DNA of 64,000 bases from Actinomadura luzonensis (GCF_022664455.2 NZ_JAKRKC020000001.1:1364001-1428000); one strand, 5' to 3'; positions 31,384 to 40,809 are shown, numbered from the stretch's first letter. The notes: generated by a model from the sequence alone, not told the origin. Program-made: numbers and translations.

Positions 31384-32045
31384 GACGGGCGTCGCGGTGG
31401 GGTGGGCGTCCCGGCACGTCGTCGCCAGGGGTGGCGAGGTGGGCGAAGGCGATCGCGGTGGGGAGGGGGTCGGGGGGAAGGGTGAGGAGGACGGTGCGGG
31501 CGGCGGCGGGGTCGAGCGGTACCGCGTGCACGCCCGTCACCTGGGCGGGCAGCGACAGCTCGGGGACGACGCTCACCCCCAGCCCTTCGGCGACCATGGC
31601 GAGGATGGTGCCGGTCTCGCGCACCCGGTAGTGGCACTTCAGCGAGGCCCCGGCCGCCTCCGCGAGCGCCGTGATCAGCGGTTCGCACCCGCCGCTCGAC
31701 ATGATGAACGGGTGCCGCGCCAGCTCCTCCACCGGCACCGACACGCGGACGCCGAGCGGGTGCCCGCTGGGCAGCACGGCCAGCATCCGGTCGGCGGCGA
31801 GGGTCCGCGCGGTGAGCCCGGCGAGGGGCGGCCCGGCGGCCAGGACGGCGACGTCGGCCGCGCCGGTCTCCAGCCACTCCAGCACCTCGCCGTCCGACCC
31901 CTCCATGACGGCCTGCCGCACCCGCGGGAGCGCGGCGCAGCGCGTGGCTGACGGCGGACTGGGTGGTGGCCGGCTCCGCGGCGGCGCGGGTCATGTTGCC
32001 GGTCCTCGCGACCGCGCACAGGATCCTGAGCTGGGTGAACGTCAC
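31343..32045 (-). pseudogene. Broken LysR-type regulator
   Basis: GTG 32045 starts a LysR helix-turn-helix (TFTQLRILCAVARTGN, then TTQSAVSHALRR). The frame is then lost, and the effector domain continues in another frame from about 31921 (VMEGSDGEVLEWLETGAADV, then HPFIMSSGGCEPLITALAEA). About 80 residues of the usual linker helix and first effector strands are missing at the junction. A deletion with frameshift therefore separates the two parts and the product cannot be functional. The start overlaps the stop of the amidotransferase-like gene by four bases. Confidence 0.8.
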
Positions 32046-32740
32046 AGCGCCGCCCGCAGCAGGCCGGTGACCAGCGGGTGCGGCGCGCCGGGCCGAGAGC
32101 GGGTCTGGGGCACGAACAGGGTGGCCACGTAGTACGGGTGGCCGGGCAGCTCCAGCACCCGGGCCTCGCCGTCGGCGTCCACGCCGGTCACCAGGAAGCC
32201 GCCCTCGTGCAGCAGCCCCTGCCGGGCGGGGTCGAGGCCGAAGTCGCAGTAGTACTCCTCGTCCGTCTCGCCGCGCCCGTAGAGGGCGGCCGCCCGGGAG
32301 CCGGGGGTCAGGGTCACCGGCAGGGTCTTGCCGGCGAGGGAGCAGGTCAGCTCGGAGACGAAGAGCGTGGAGGCGTACGGGTCGTACTCGGCGTGCTGGG
32401 CGTCGGCGTAACCGAGCACGTGGCGGGCGTACTCGATGATCATGTGCTGGCAGCCGCCGCACGTCCCCAGGGTGGGGACGCCGTGCTCGCGCCCGTGCCG
32501 GAGGGCGGCGAGCGCGCCGGCCAGGCTCCGGTACGGGCTGCCGGGCGCGCACCACAACACGTCGGCGGCCGCCACCTCGGCGAGGCCGGACGCCAGCGGT
32601 TCGGTGGGCAGCCAGCGCACGTCCAGCTCGACGCCGAGATGGGCGGCGGCGTGCGCCAGGGCGTCGTCGGTGGCCGCGTGCGGGCGGAAGGCCGGGTCGC
32701 GGTCGCCGATGACCGCGACCCGCAGGGACGTTCGGTGCAT
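32042..32740 (-). CDS. CTP synthase-related class I glutamine amidotransferase-like protein
   Basis: A 232-aa stand-alone amidotransferase domain. The nucleophile elbow is GTCGGCQHMIIEYAR, with the Cys of the G-x-C-x-G motif, and a HPYYVATLFVP segment supplies the triad His region. This matches the CTP-synthase C-terminal-like family, which lacks the synthase domain. ATG 32740 is the only good start. Its natural partner or substrate is unknown. It is co-oriented with, and overlaps, the broken LysR gene, which may once have regulated it. Confidence 0.82.
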   Translation of the reverse strand: MHRTSLRVAVIGDRDPAFRPHAATDDALAHAAAHLGVELDVRWLPTEPLASGLAEVAAADVLWCAPGSPYRSLAGALAALRHGREHGVPTLGTCGGCQHMIIEYARHVLGYADAQHAEYDPYASTLFVSELTCSLAGKTLPVTLTPGSRAAALYGRGETDEEYYCDFGLDPARQGLLHEGGFLVTGVDADGEARVLELPGHPYYVATLFVPQTRSRPGAPHPLVTGLLRAAL

Positions 32741-32808
32741 GCCGCCACTATGCGGTGTCCGGCCGGGCCCCGCCAATGCCGGACCCCGCGACCCCCATGA
32801 GCGGAAGC

Positions 32809-34836
32809 TCAGGTCAGCGCCTCGGACGGGGTGCCCGTGAGCGGCAGCATGACCTCGACCCGGGTGCCCGCGCCGGGCTCGCCGCTGACCACGCAGATGC
32901 CGCCCAGCTCGGCCGCCCGCTCCCGCATCGACCCGAGGCCCACCCCGGACCGGACGCTCTCCGGCAGCCCCTTGCCGTCGTCGGCGACGAGCACCCGCAG
33001 CACCGACCGCTCGCGTTGCAGCACCACCCGGGCGTTGGAGGCCGCCGCGTGCTTGCGCACGTTCGTCAGCGCCTCCTGGACGATCCGGTAGACGGCCACC
33101 TCGACGGCGGCGGGCAGGTCGCCGAGGTCGCCCTCGACCTCCACCTCGACCGCCGTGTGCCCGGCGAGGTCGCGCACCGCCCGCGCCAGGCCGAGGTCGT
33201 CGAGGGCGGGCGGGCGCAGGCCGTAGACCAGCTCGCGGATGTCGCCGGTGACGGCGGCCATGCCGTTGTGCAGCTCGCGCAGCAGCTCGTCGGCGGTCTC
33301 GGGGGCGTTCTTGAGGCTGATCCGGGCCATGTTGATCGTCATGGCCATGGCGGACAAGGTCTGGCCGAGCCCGTCGTGCAGGTCGCGGCGCAGCCGGCGG
33401 CGTTCCTCCTCGCGGGTGGTGAGGATGCGCTCGCGCGAGCGTTGCAGGTCGGCGGCCATCCGCACGGCGTGCGCGACGTCGGCCGCGTACGGGGTGAGCG
33501 TGGCGAGCACCCGCTCGTTGTGCGCGGCCGGGAAGCGGCGCGGCCCCGGCGGCCCGACCAGCAGCCGGCCGACGCGCTCGCCGTGCCAGATCAGCGGCAC
33601 CTCGCGCGGGTGGTCGCCGACCCGGCCGCTCTCGACGTAGCGGGGCTCGCCGTCGGCGACCTCGACGGCGACGCCCTCGACCGCGAGCCCGTCGCGCAGC
33701 ACGCCGACGACCGAGGTCAGCGCCTTGGCGGGGTCGCCGCGCCGGACTGCCTGGGTGAGGCGTTCGGCGAGCACGGCCGGGTCGCCGACGGCCCCGTACA
33801 GCAGCCGGTCCACGGCCCGCTGGAGCACCCGGCGCAGCGGCTGGAAGAACGCCCCGGCGAACAGCGCGGCCGCCACCCCGGCGACCTGCCCGTAGCCGGA
33901 GACGACCAGCCCGGACAGCGCGCCGGCGCCGAAGTACACGGCGCTGACCACGGCGACCAGCCCGGCCGCCACGAAGGCGCGGCTGATCACGGTGTCGATG
34001 CCGTAGAGCCGGTAGCGCATCACCGAGAACGCCACCGCGAACGGGATGGCCGCCGCCCACACGACCGCCGCCCACAGCAGGCCCTCGGTGAAGGCCGCCG
34101 CGACCAGGAACACGATGTACCCGGCGAAGGCCAGCAGCGGCCAGCCGATCTGCCGGCGCAGCTCGGGGCCGGCCCGCCGCAGCCGGACCGCCAGCGACAG
34201 CGCGGCCAGCGCCATCGCCGTGTAGATGCCGGTCCAGCCCACCGCCGACAACACGCCGGTGTACGGGGTCAGCGCCTCGACCGCCAGCGGGTTGGGGATG
34301 ACCTCCGGGTACGGGTACCCGCCGGGCGGCGGCGGCTCCCTGAAGGTGTTGCGGACGAACGTGATCGTGATGGCCGCCCAGCCGAGCAGCAGGGCGGGCC
34401 GCCAGCGCGGCGACGGCAGCCGCCCGTCGGGCGAGTACAGCGGCAGCAGCATCGTCAGCGTGAGCCCGCACACCGCCCAGCCGAGGTTGGCCGGCAGCCG
34501 CAGCCAGCCGGCCAGCGTCATGTCCCCGGCGGCGGCGGCGCGGAACATCAGCGCGTTCGCCAGGTCGCTGAGCGCCGCGGCGAGCCCGCCCGCGCTCATG
34601 AGCCAGGCCATGTTGAGCCGCGGCCGGTGCACGATCAGGAACGCGCCCACGGCCGGGAAGGTCAGGGCGACCGCCGACTGCGGCGAGATCGTGCGCTCCG
34701 GCGTCCACTCGGCCGGCAGCCCGGCCCACACCAGCCAGGAGACGACGCCGAGCACCGGCGACACGGCCGCCATGGTCATGGCGAGCACGCGGGCCGGCGT
34801 GGCTTTGCCGATGTCGTCGGCGAGTTGGCCGGCCAT
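32809..34836 (-). CDS. NarL-class sensor histidine kinase (orphan)
   Basis: A 675-aa membrane kinase. ATG 34836 follows GGAGAG. About nine or ten hydrophobic segments fill residues 15-350, a GAF-like region covers about 385-460 (VEGVAVEVADGEPRYVESG), and a HisKA_3 dimerisation helix contains RRRLRRDLHDGLGQTLSAMA with the phosphorylated His. HATPase boxes follow (QEALTNVRKHA, DDGKGLPESV, GLGSMRERA). No response regulator is adjacent, which is unusual for this class. A good promoter lies just upstream at 34875-34902. Confidence 0.9.
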   Translation of the reverse strand: MAGQLADDIGKATPARVLAMTMAAVSPVLGVVSWLVWAGLPAEWTPERTISPQSAVALTFPAVGAFLIVHRPRLNMAWLMSAGGLAAALSDLANALMFRAAAAGDMTLAGWLRLPANLGWAVCGLTLTMLLPLYSPDGRLPSPRWRPALLLGWAAITITFVRNTFREPPPPGGYPYPEVIPNPLAVEALTPYTGVLSAVGWTGIYTAMALAALSLAVRLRRAGPELRRQIGWPLLAFAGYIVFLVAAAFTEGLLWAAVVWAAAIPFAVAFSVMRYRLYGIDTVISRAFVAAGLVAVVSAVYFGAGALSGLVVSGYGQVAGVAAALFAGAFFQPLRRVLQRAVDRLLYGAVGDPAVLAERLTQAVRRGDPAKALTSVVGVLRDGLAVEGVAVEVADGEPRYVESGRVGDHPREVPLIWHGERVGRLLVGPPGPRRFPAAHNERVLATLTPYAADVAHAVRMAADLQRSRERILTTREEERRRLRRDLHDGLGQTLSAMAMTINMARISLKNAPETADELLRELHNGMAAVTGDIRELVYGLRPPALDDLGLARAVRDLAGHTAVEVEVEGDLGDLPAAVEVAVYRIVQEALTNVRKHAAASNARVVLQRERSVLRVLVADDGKGLPESVRSGVGLGSMRERAAELGGICVVSGEPGAGTRVEVMLPLTGTPSEALT

Positions 34837-34874
34837 GCGCTCTCCGCTTCTCCGCTCCCCGGATTCGGGTAGCC

Positions 34875-34902
34875 AATATAAGCGCTGTCGGACGGTTGTC
34901 AC
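34875..34902 (-). promoter_or_regulatory. Promoter of the orphan kinase
   Basis: On the minus strand GTGACA (34902-34897) and TATATT (34880-34875) are 16 bp apart, a close match to a housekeeping promoter, about 38 bp before the kinase start codon. Confidence 0.6.
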
Positions 34903-34937
34903 GCGGCCCGGCCGCGCCCGCCGGCTCCGTGTCCCCC

Positions 34938-36737
34938 TCAGCCGATCGGCAGCCAGACGCGCATGGTGGCGGGCCCCCGGTTGCCCCAGCGGTGGTAGGG
35001 CACCAGCCGCAGCCCGGCGTCCGCACCCGAGGGACGCCCGTCCGGGGCGGCGCCGTACGGCCAGGAGCGCGGCTCGCCGCCGCCCAGCGCCGCGGCCACC
35101 TCCAGCTCGACCACGCCGTCCACGTGGTGCTCCACGGGCGGCGCGACGCGGGCGGTGAGGTCGCCGAGCGGCGGCTCGTCGGCCACCGACTCGGCGCAGT
35201 ACACCAGCGGCCCGCGCTCGACGGCCGCGCTGCCGCGCAGCGCGTCGATGCGCCGGTCGGGGTAGGTCCAGCGCGGCGTCATCGGCAGCTCCAGGCGCAG
35301 CTCGTCGCCGGCCCGCCAGGGCCCGTCCGCGCTCGCGTAGCCGGGGGCGACCTCGCGCACCGCGCCGCCGCGCGCGAGCCTCGCGCCCGCCGCCCAGGCC
35401 GGGACGCGCAGCGCGATCCGGCCCATGCCGCCCTCCAGCACCCGGACGGTCACCGCGCCGTCCCACGGGTAGCCGGTCTCCACCCGGACCGCGAGGCGGC
35501 CGTGCCGGATCTCGGCCGGCGTCGGGTGGTGGATCTGGATGCCGTCCGCGGTGGCCGTGGCCACGTAGGCGGGCAGCGAGGCCAGCGTGCGGGCGATGTT
35601 GTGCGGGCAGCACGAGACGTCGAACCAGGGCGAGCGCAGCCCGCCCTCCGGCGCGTGATTCACGCCGTCGAGCGGCACGGCCGGCACCCGTACCTGGAGC
35701 GGGTTGGCGTAGAAGAACGAGCGGCCGTCCAGCGCGAGGCCGGTGGCCAGCATGTTGTACAGGGTGCGCTCGGTCAGGTCGGCGTAGCGGACGTCGCCGG
35801 TGGCCAGCAGCAGCCGGTGCGCCAGCATGATCGAGGCGATGCTCGCGCAGGTCTCGTTGTAGGCGCGGTCCGGCGGCAGCTCGTAGTCCTCGCCGAAGGA
35901 CTCGTCGGCGTGCCGCGAGCCCATGCCGCCGGTCAGGTGGGTGCGCCGCGCGATCGTGCGCTCCCACTGCGCCTCGACGGTCTTCAGCAGCTCCTCGTCG
36001 CCGGTCTCGATCGCCACGTCCACCACGCCCGAGGCCAGGTACAGCGCGCGCACGGCGTGCCCGCGGAACACCTGGGCCTGCCGGACCGGCAGGTCGTCCT
36101 GGTAGTAGGCGCGGCCGAACGGGATCTCGGCGAGCGCGGGCAGGCCGCGGCGCTCGACGAAGCGGCGGGCCATCTCCAGGTAGCGCTCGGCCCCCGTCGC
36201 CCGGTACAGCTCGACCAGCGCCATCTCGATCTCCGGGTGGCCGCAGGTCTCGGTGCCCTCCATGAAGCGGCGGCACACGTGGTCGGCGGCCCGCGTCGCG
36301 ACCCGGGTCAGGGTGTCCTCGCCGTGCGTGCGCAGCCGGGCGACGCCCGCCTGGATGAGGTGGCCGTAGCAGTACAGCTCGTGCCCCCACTCCAGGTCGG
36401 TGTAGCGGCTGCCGGACCAGCGGGTGTTGAGGTAGCCGTCGCCCTCCTGGGCCTGGGCCACCGTCTCGGCCAGCGCGGGCAGCGCCGGGTGGCCGGCCCA
36501 GGCCATGGCCTCCAGCAGCTTGTAGACCTCCGAGTCGCTGAACTCCCGGCCCCGGCGCGGCCGCTCGCCCCGGAAGTTGGGGATCCAGCCTTCGCGCTCG
36601 TCCCATTCCAGGCAGTGGCCGATCGTGACCTCGCGGTTGAGCGCCACCCGGTCGCCCCAGAAGCCGGGCGCGAGACGTACGGAGTCGAGGCCGAGGGGGG
36701 ACAGGACGCCCGTGGAGGGCAGGACGGGGTTAGCCAC
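34938..36737 (-). CDS. GH127 beta-L-arabinofuranosidase
   Basis: A 599-aa intracellular hydrolase of the DUF1680/GH127 family. The (alpha/alpha)6 barrel carries the zinc and catalytic residues in YNETCAS (Glu295, Cys297) and DVSCCPHN (Cys376, Cys377), corresponding to the Cys-nucleophile centre of HypBA1. C-terminal beta-sandwich domains follow. No signal peptide. GTG 36737 has AGGAG upstream and overlaps the end of the permease gene by 8 bp, so it is part of the importer operon. It probably removes beta-L-arabinofuranose from imported oligosaccharides of plant cell-wall glycoproteins or pectin. Confidence 0.92.
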   Translation of the reverse strand: MANPVLPSTGVLSPLGLDSVRLAPGFWGDRVALNREVTIGHCLEWDEREGWIPNFRGERPRRGREFSDSEVYKLLEAMAWAGHPALPALAETVAQAQEGDGYLNTRWSGSRYTDLEWGHELYCYGHLIQAGVARLRTHGEDTLTRVATRAADHVCRRFMEGTETCGHPEIEMALVELYRATGAERYLEMARRFVERRGLPALAEIPFGRAYYQDDLPVRQAQVFRGHAVRALYLASGVVDVAIETGDEELLKTVEAQWERTIARRTHLTGGMGSRHADESFGEDYELPPDRAYNETCASIASIMLAHRLLLATGDVRYADLTERTLYNMLATGLALDGRSFFYANPLQVRVPAVPLDGVNHAPEGGLRSPWFDVSCCPHNIARTLASLPAYVATATADGIQIHHPTPAEIRHGRLAVRVETGYPWDGAVTVRVLEGGMGRIALRVPAWAAGARLARGGAVREVAPGYASADGPWRAGDELRLELPMTPRWTYPDRRIDALRGSAAVERGPLVYCAESVADEPPLGDLTARVAPPVEHHVDGVVELEVAAALGGGEPRSWPYGAAPDGRPSGADAGLRLVPYHRWGNRGPATMRVWLPIG

Positions 36738-37494
36738 GCAGAGCTCCTGACATGAATCCGCGCACGTAGTGGCGCTGCAGCACGATGAACAGGACGAGAC
36801 AGGGGATGGCCATGACCATGACGCCGGCCTGGAGCATGCCGTAGTCGATGGCGCCGAACGTCTGCTGCGTCATGCTGACCACGGCCACCGGCAGCGTGAA
36901 CGACGAGCCGTCGTTGAGCAGGATGAGCGGCGCGAAGAAGTCGTTCCAGGAGGCGAGGAAGGCGAACAAGGCGACCGTGATCAACGCCGGCCGCACCGCG
37001 TGCAGCAGGATCCTGGTGAACGCCAGGAATGTGCCGCAGCCGTCCACCAGCGCCGCCTCCTCCAGCTCGCGCGGCAGCGCCTCGAACGCGTTGCGCATCA
37101 TGAACAGCGCGAACGGCAGCTGGAACATCACGAACACCAGCGACAGCCCGACCAGGCTGTTCTGCAGGCCGAGGTGGCCGAGCAGCACGTAGAGCGGGAT
37201 GAGGACGGTCGCGTACGGCACCATGAGGATCGCCAGCGTGGCCAGGAACAACACGTTCTTGCCGGGGAAGTCGAAGCGGGCGAAGCCGTAGCCGCCGAGC
37301 GCCGAGACCACCAACGTGCCGGTCACGGTCATGGCGGCGACCAGCACGCTGTTGGTCGCGTACGTGCCGAGGCCCTCGCCGAAGCGGGCCATCTCCAGGT
37401 AGTCGGACGGGTCCTCCAGCGAGGCCCAGCCGCTCCACACCAGCGGGAACAGGAACAGCACCGCCAGCGCGGACAACGTGAGGTACCTGCTCAT
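36730..37494 (-). CDS. Sugar ABC transporter permease, MalG type
   Basis: A 254-aa inner-membrane permease with six hydrophobic segments. The EAA loop is EEAALVDGCGTFLAFTRILL, which contacts the ATPase. ATG 37494 overlaps the previous stop (ATGA) and has GGAGG before it. It is the third gene of the binding-protein/permease/permease/GH127 operon. No ATPase is encoded here; as in many actinomycete sugar importers, a shared MsiK-type ATPase probably energises it. Confidence 0.93.
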   Translation of the reverse strand: MSRYLTLSALAVLFLFPLVWSGWASLEDPSDYLEMARFGEGLGTYATNSVLVAAMTVTGTLVVSALGGYGFARFDFPGKNVLFLATLAILMVPYATVLIPLYVLLGHLGLQNSLVGLSLVFVMFQLPFALFMMRNAFEALPRELEEAALVDGCGTFLAFTRILLHAVRPALITVALFAFLASWNDFFAPLILLNDGSSFTLPVAVVSMTQQTFGAIDYGMLQAGVMVMAIPCLVLFIVLQRHYVRGFMSGALRG

Positions 37495-38405
37495 CGCAAC
37501 CTCCGCATCAGGAACGCGTTGAGCCCGACGAGGGCCGCGAGCAGCACGACCGAGATGGCCGCGGCGCCGCCGAGGTCGAAGCGGAAGAACGCGTCCCGGT
37601 AGACGACCATGACCATGGAGACCGTGCTGTTGTCCGGGCCGCCGTTGGTGAAGACGAAGAACTGGTCGAAGGCGAGCAGCGAGCCGGTCACGCTGAGGAT
37701 GAGCATGAGGGCGAGCGTCGGGCGCAGCAGCGGCAGGGTGATCCTGGTGAAGATCTGCCGGCGGCCCGCGCCGTCGCTGCGGGCGGCCTCGTACACCTCG
37801 GTCGGGATGGCCTGCAGGCCGGTGAGCAGGATCAGCATGTTGAACCCGGCGAAGCGCCAGATCACCAGCGTGATCGTGGAGAACAGCGCCATGTTGGGGG
37901 TGCCGATCCACTTGACCGGCTCGCGGGTCAGGCCGATCGCCTGGAGCATCGGGTCGATGGGGCCGAAGTCGTTGTTGAGCATGCCGTAGAACAGCAGCGC
38001 CGCCGCGGCGAAGCCGACCGCGCCGGGCAGGAAGAACGCGGTGCGGAAGAAGCCGATGCCGGGCCTGCGGTCCTGCACCAGCAGGGCCAGGCCGAGCGCC
38101 ACCGCCGACAGCAGGACGGTGGTGAGCACGGTGTACTTCAGCGTGAAGACCACCGCGTCGGCGAAGAGCGGGTTGTCCAGGATCTTCGTGTAGTTGTCCG
38201 GAGCGTTGAACGTGGCGCTGCCGAGCAGGGGCCACCGGTTGAGCGACATCCACACGACCAGCACCAGGGGCGCGACGAAGAGCACGCCCACGATGACGGC
38301 CGTCGGGGCCGCGTACAGCCAGCCCTGGGCCTTCCTGCTCCGCCACCACCGGGCGGGCGGCCTGGAGCGCGCCGCCCGCCCGGCCCGGTCGATCGTCAGC
38401 GTCAT
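37491..38405 (-). CDS. Sugar ABC transporter permease, MalF type
   Basis: A 304-aa inner-membrane permease. After a basic N-terminus (RWWRSRKAQGW) it has six membrane helices and the EAA loop YEAARSDGAGRRQIFTRITL. ATG 38405 overlaps the stop of the binding protein gene. It forms the channel with the MalG-type subunit downstream. Confidence 0.93.
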   Translation of the reverse strand: MTLTIDRAGRAARSRPPARWWRSRKAQGWLYAAPTAVIVGVLFVAPLVLVVWMSLNRWPLLGSATFNAPDNYTKILDNPLFADAVVFTLKYTVLTTVLLSAVALGLALLVQDRRPGIGFFRTAFFLPGAVGFAAAALLFYGMLNNDFGPIDPMLQAIGLTREPVKWIGTPNMALFSTITLVIWRFAGFNMLILLTGLQAIPTEVYEAARSDGAGRRQIFTRITLPLLRPTLALMLILSVTGSLLAFDQFFVFTNGGPDNSTVSMVMVVYRDAFFRFDLGGAAAISVVLLAALVGLNAFLMRRLR

Positions 38406-39673
38406 TGCTGCAGCGACTTCGTGATCTCGGCGTTGAGCTGCGGCAGCTTGGCCGGGTCGCCGAAGACGGCCTCGCGGGCGTAGCGCAGCCACGGGCCCTG
38501 CGGGTCGTTGTAGGTCTGGCCGAAGCGCAGGGCGTACGGGGTCCGGCCCTTGCCCACCAGCGAGTTGATCAGCACCACGCGCGGGTCCTCGGCGGAGTAC
38601 TTGTTGCTCGCCAGGTCGGTGCGGGCGAGCACGTCCTTGTTCTTGGCCATGACCTCGACCTGGGCCTGGTCGCCGACCGTCCAGGACAGGAACTCCCAGG
38701 CGGCGTCGGCGTTCTTCGTGGTGGAGCCGATGCCGATGGAGTCGCCGCCGACGAACGTCGACTCGCCGCCGTCGGGGCCGGCGATGGGGGTGACGCCGAT
38801 CCTCATGTCCTTGGGCATCAGGCCGAGCGTGGTCGAGGGCATCGGCATGACGCCGATCTCGCCCTTGGGGAAGAAGCCGGTCCAGGTCGGGCCCTGCTCC
38901 TCCTTGGCGGTGGGGCCGGTGGCCTTCTTCTCGTACAGCTCGCGCCAGATCTTGAAGACCTCCAGCATCGCGGGCCGGTCGTTGAGCGACTGGGTGCCCT
39001 CGTCGTTCATGACCTGGGCGCCGGCCGCCCAGACCGAGGGCCAGAAGGTGAAGACGTAGCAGCCGCCGCAGTTGCCGCCGAAGAAGGTGCCGTGGACCTT
39101 GCCGTCCTTGCCCAGCTTCTCCTGCACGGCGGTGGCCTGCTGGGCGAACTCCTTCAGCGTCTTCGGGCCCTTCTCGGGGTCGAGGCCGGCCTTCTCGTAC
39201 AGGTCCTTGTTCCAGAACCAGACGGACAGGTCGAGGGTGTGCGGCAGCGTGTACATGCGGCCGTCGAGGGTGCCCAGCTTCATGTGCGAGGGCGCGAGCT
39301 TGTCCTTGAACGGCAGGGCGGCGATCCTGTCGGTGACGTCCAGGAACAGGCCCTGGGAGGTGTAGTTCGGTACGAAGATGACGTCGGCCGCGAACACGTC
39401 GGGCAACTGCCTGGCGCCGGCCGCGGCGGCGATGCGCGGCTGGTAGTTGTCGGTGGGGATGACGGTGAGCTTGACCTGGTTCTTGTGGGTCTTGTTGTAC
39501 TCCTGGACCAGCCGCTCGCTCTGCGTCTGGGTGGCCGCGCGGGTCCACATGGTGATCGTCACCGGGCCTGCCGCGGCCTGGGTGCCGCCGCCCTCGCCGC
39601 CGTTGCCGCAGGCCGCCGCCGTGAGCGCTAACACGCCGAGGAGGGAGATCCCGGCCAGCCTTCGTCTCATCAT
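38402..39673 (-). CDS. Sugar-binding lipoprotein of the ABC importer
   Basis: A 423-aa extracytoplasmic solute-binding protein of the family 1 type. The lipoprotein signal (LLGVLALTAAAC, lipidated Cys22) is followed by a low-complexity linker and the usual PVTITMWTRAATQTQSERLV start of the periplasmic fold. Two Cys in FFGGNCGGCYVF are unusual for the family and may form a disulfide near the ligand cleft. First gene of the operon; a LacI-type palindrome and the divergent LacI gene lie upstream. The GH127 gene in the operon suggests arabinose-containing oligosaccharides as ligand. Confidence 0.93.
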   Translation of the reverse strand: MMRRRLAGISLLGVLALTAAACGNGGEGGGTQAAAGPVTITMWTRAATQTQSERLVQEYNKTHKNQVKLTVIPTDNYQPRIAAAAGARQLPDVFAADVIFVPNYTSQGLFLDVTDRIAALPFKDKLAPSHMKLGTLDGRMYTLPHTLDLSVWFWNKDLYEKAGLDPEKGPKTLKEFAQQATAVQEKLGKDGKVHGTFFGGNCGGCYVFTFWPSVWAAGAQVMNDEGTQSLNDRPAMLEVFKIWRELYEKKATGPTAKEEQGPTWTGFFPKGEIGVMPMPSTTLGLMPKDMRIGVTPIAGPDGGESTFVGGDSIGIGSTTKNADAAWEFLSWTVGDQAQVEVMAKNKDVLARTDLASNKYSAEDPRVVLINSLVGKGRTPYALRFGQTYNDPQGPWLRYAREAVFGDPAKLPQLNAEITKSLQQ

Positions 39674-39691
39674 GTGCTCCTGGACTTAAAG

Positions 39692-39703
39692 GTTTTCGGA
39701 AAC
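39692..39703. promoter_or_regulatory. LacI-type operator between importer operon and LacI gene
   Basis: GTTTTCGGAAAC is an imperfect palindrome (10 of 12 positions) 20 bp upstream of the binding protein start, in the divergent intergenic region. GAAACGT repeats lie directly beside it. Confidence 0.5.
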
Positions 39704-39795
39704 GTAGAAGAAACGTGGACCTCTGTCAATGGGTGCTAGGGTTGCTTAGCAGTTCATGACGGGGCCGACGAGCCGACCGAAAAGGGTTTCAAAAC

Positions 39796-40809
39796 ATGGC
39801 GACTAAGCGGGCGACCATCAACGATGTGGCCTCGCTGGCGGGGGTGTCGATCGCCACGGCGTCCAAGGCGCTGAACGGGCGGCAGGACGTACGGGCCGCC
39901 ACGCGCGAGCGCGTGCTCGCCGCCGCCGCCCAGCTCTCCTTCCAGCCGAACGCCCTGGCCAGAGGGCTGCTGTCCGGCCAGACCCGCACGGTCGGCCTGC
40001 TCACCTCCGACAGCGTGGGCCGCTTCGGCATCCCCGTGCTGCTCGGCGCGGAGGACGCCTTCGGCGCCGGGGAGATGGCCGTGCTGCTCTGCGACGCGCG
40101 CGGCGACGCCATCCGCGAGCAGCACCACCTGCGCGCCCTGCTGTCGCGCCGGGTCGACGGGCTCATCGTGGTGGGCGAGAGCACCGACCCGCGCCCCTCG
40201 GTCAGCGCCGACCTGCCCATACCGGTCGTCTACGCCTACGGCCCGTCGGAGGACCCGGAGGACGTCTCGTTCGTGCCCGACGACGTCGGCGCCGCCGCCA
40301 TGGCCGTCGGCCACCTGCTCGCCCTCGGCCGCCGCCGCGTCGCCCACATCACCGGGCCCGCCCACTACAAGGCCGCCCGCGACCGCGAGGCGGGCCTGCG
40401 GCTCGCCCTGGAGGAGGCGGGCCTGCCGCAGACCGGCCAGACCCTCTCCGGCCCGTGGTCGCAGCGCTGGGGCCGGCACGCCGCCGAGATGCTGCTCATG
40501 TCCGAGCCCGAGGTGGACGCCGTGTTCTGCGGCAGCGACCAGATCGCGGCCGGCTTCGTCGAGGCCGCCAGGGAGCGGGGCCGGCGGGTGCCCGACGACA
40601 TCGCCGTGGTCGGCTACGACAACTGGGAGGTGCTCTCCACCGAGACCCGGCCGGCGCTGACGACCGTGGACATGAACCTGGAGTCACTGGGCCGGACGGC
40701 GGCCCAGCACCTGTTCGCCGCGATCGACGGCAAGGCGACGCCCGGCGTCCACAAGATGCCCTGCCAGCTCGTCATCCGCGACTCCACCTCACCGCCCGGC
40801 ATCTCCTGA
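39796..40809 (+). CDS. LacI-family repressor of the arabinofuranoside importer
   Basis: A 337-aa regulator. Its N-terminal helix-turn-helix reads TINDVASLAGVSIATASKAL, with the hinge helix PNALARGLL. The sugar-binding core follows the ribose-binding protein fold. Divergent orientation from the binding protein/permease/GH127 operon and the nearby palindrome make it the likely local repressor, released by an arabinose-containing sugar. Its final 21 bp overlap the convergent membrane-protein gene. Confidence 0.93.
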   Translation: MATKRATINDVASLAGVSIATASKALNGRQDVRAATRERVLAAAAQLSFQPNALARGLLSGQTRTVGLLTSDSVGRFGIPVLLGAEDAFGAGEMAVLLCDARGDAIREQHHLRALLSRRVDGLIVVGESTDPRPSVSADLPIPVVYAYGPSEDPEDVSFVPDDVGAAAMAVGHLLALGRRRVAHITGPAHYKAARDREAGLRLALEEAGLPQTGQTLSGPWSQRWGRHAAEMLLMSEPEVDAVFCGSDQIAAGFVEAARERGRRVPDDIAVVGYDNWEVLSTETRPALTTVDMNLESLGRTAAQHLFAAIDGKATPGVHKMPCQLVIRDSTSPPGIS

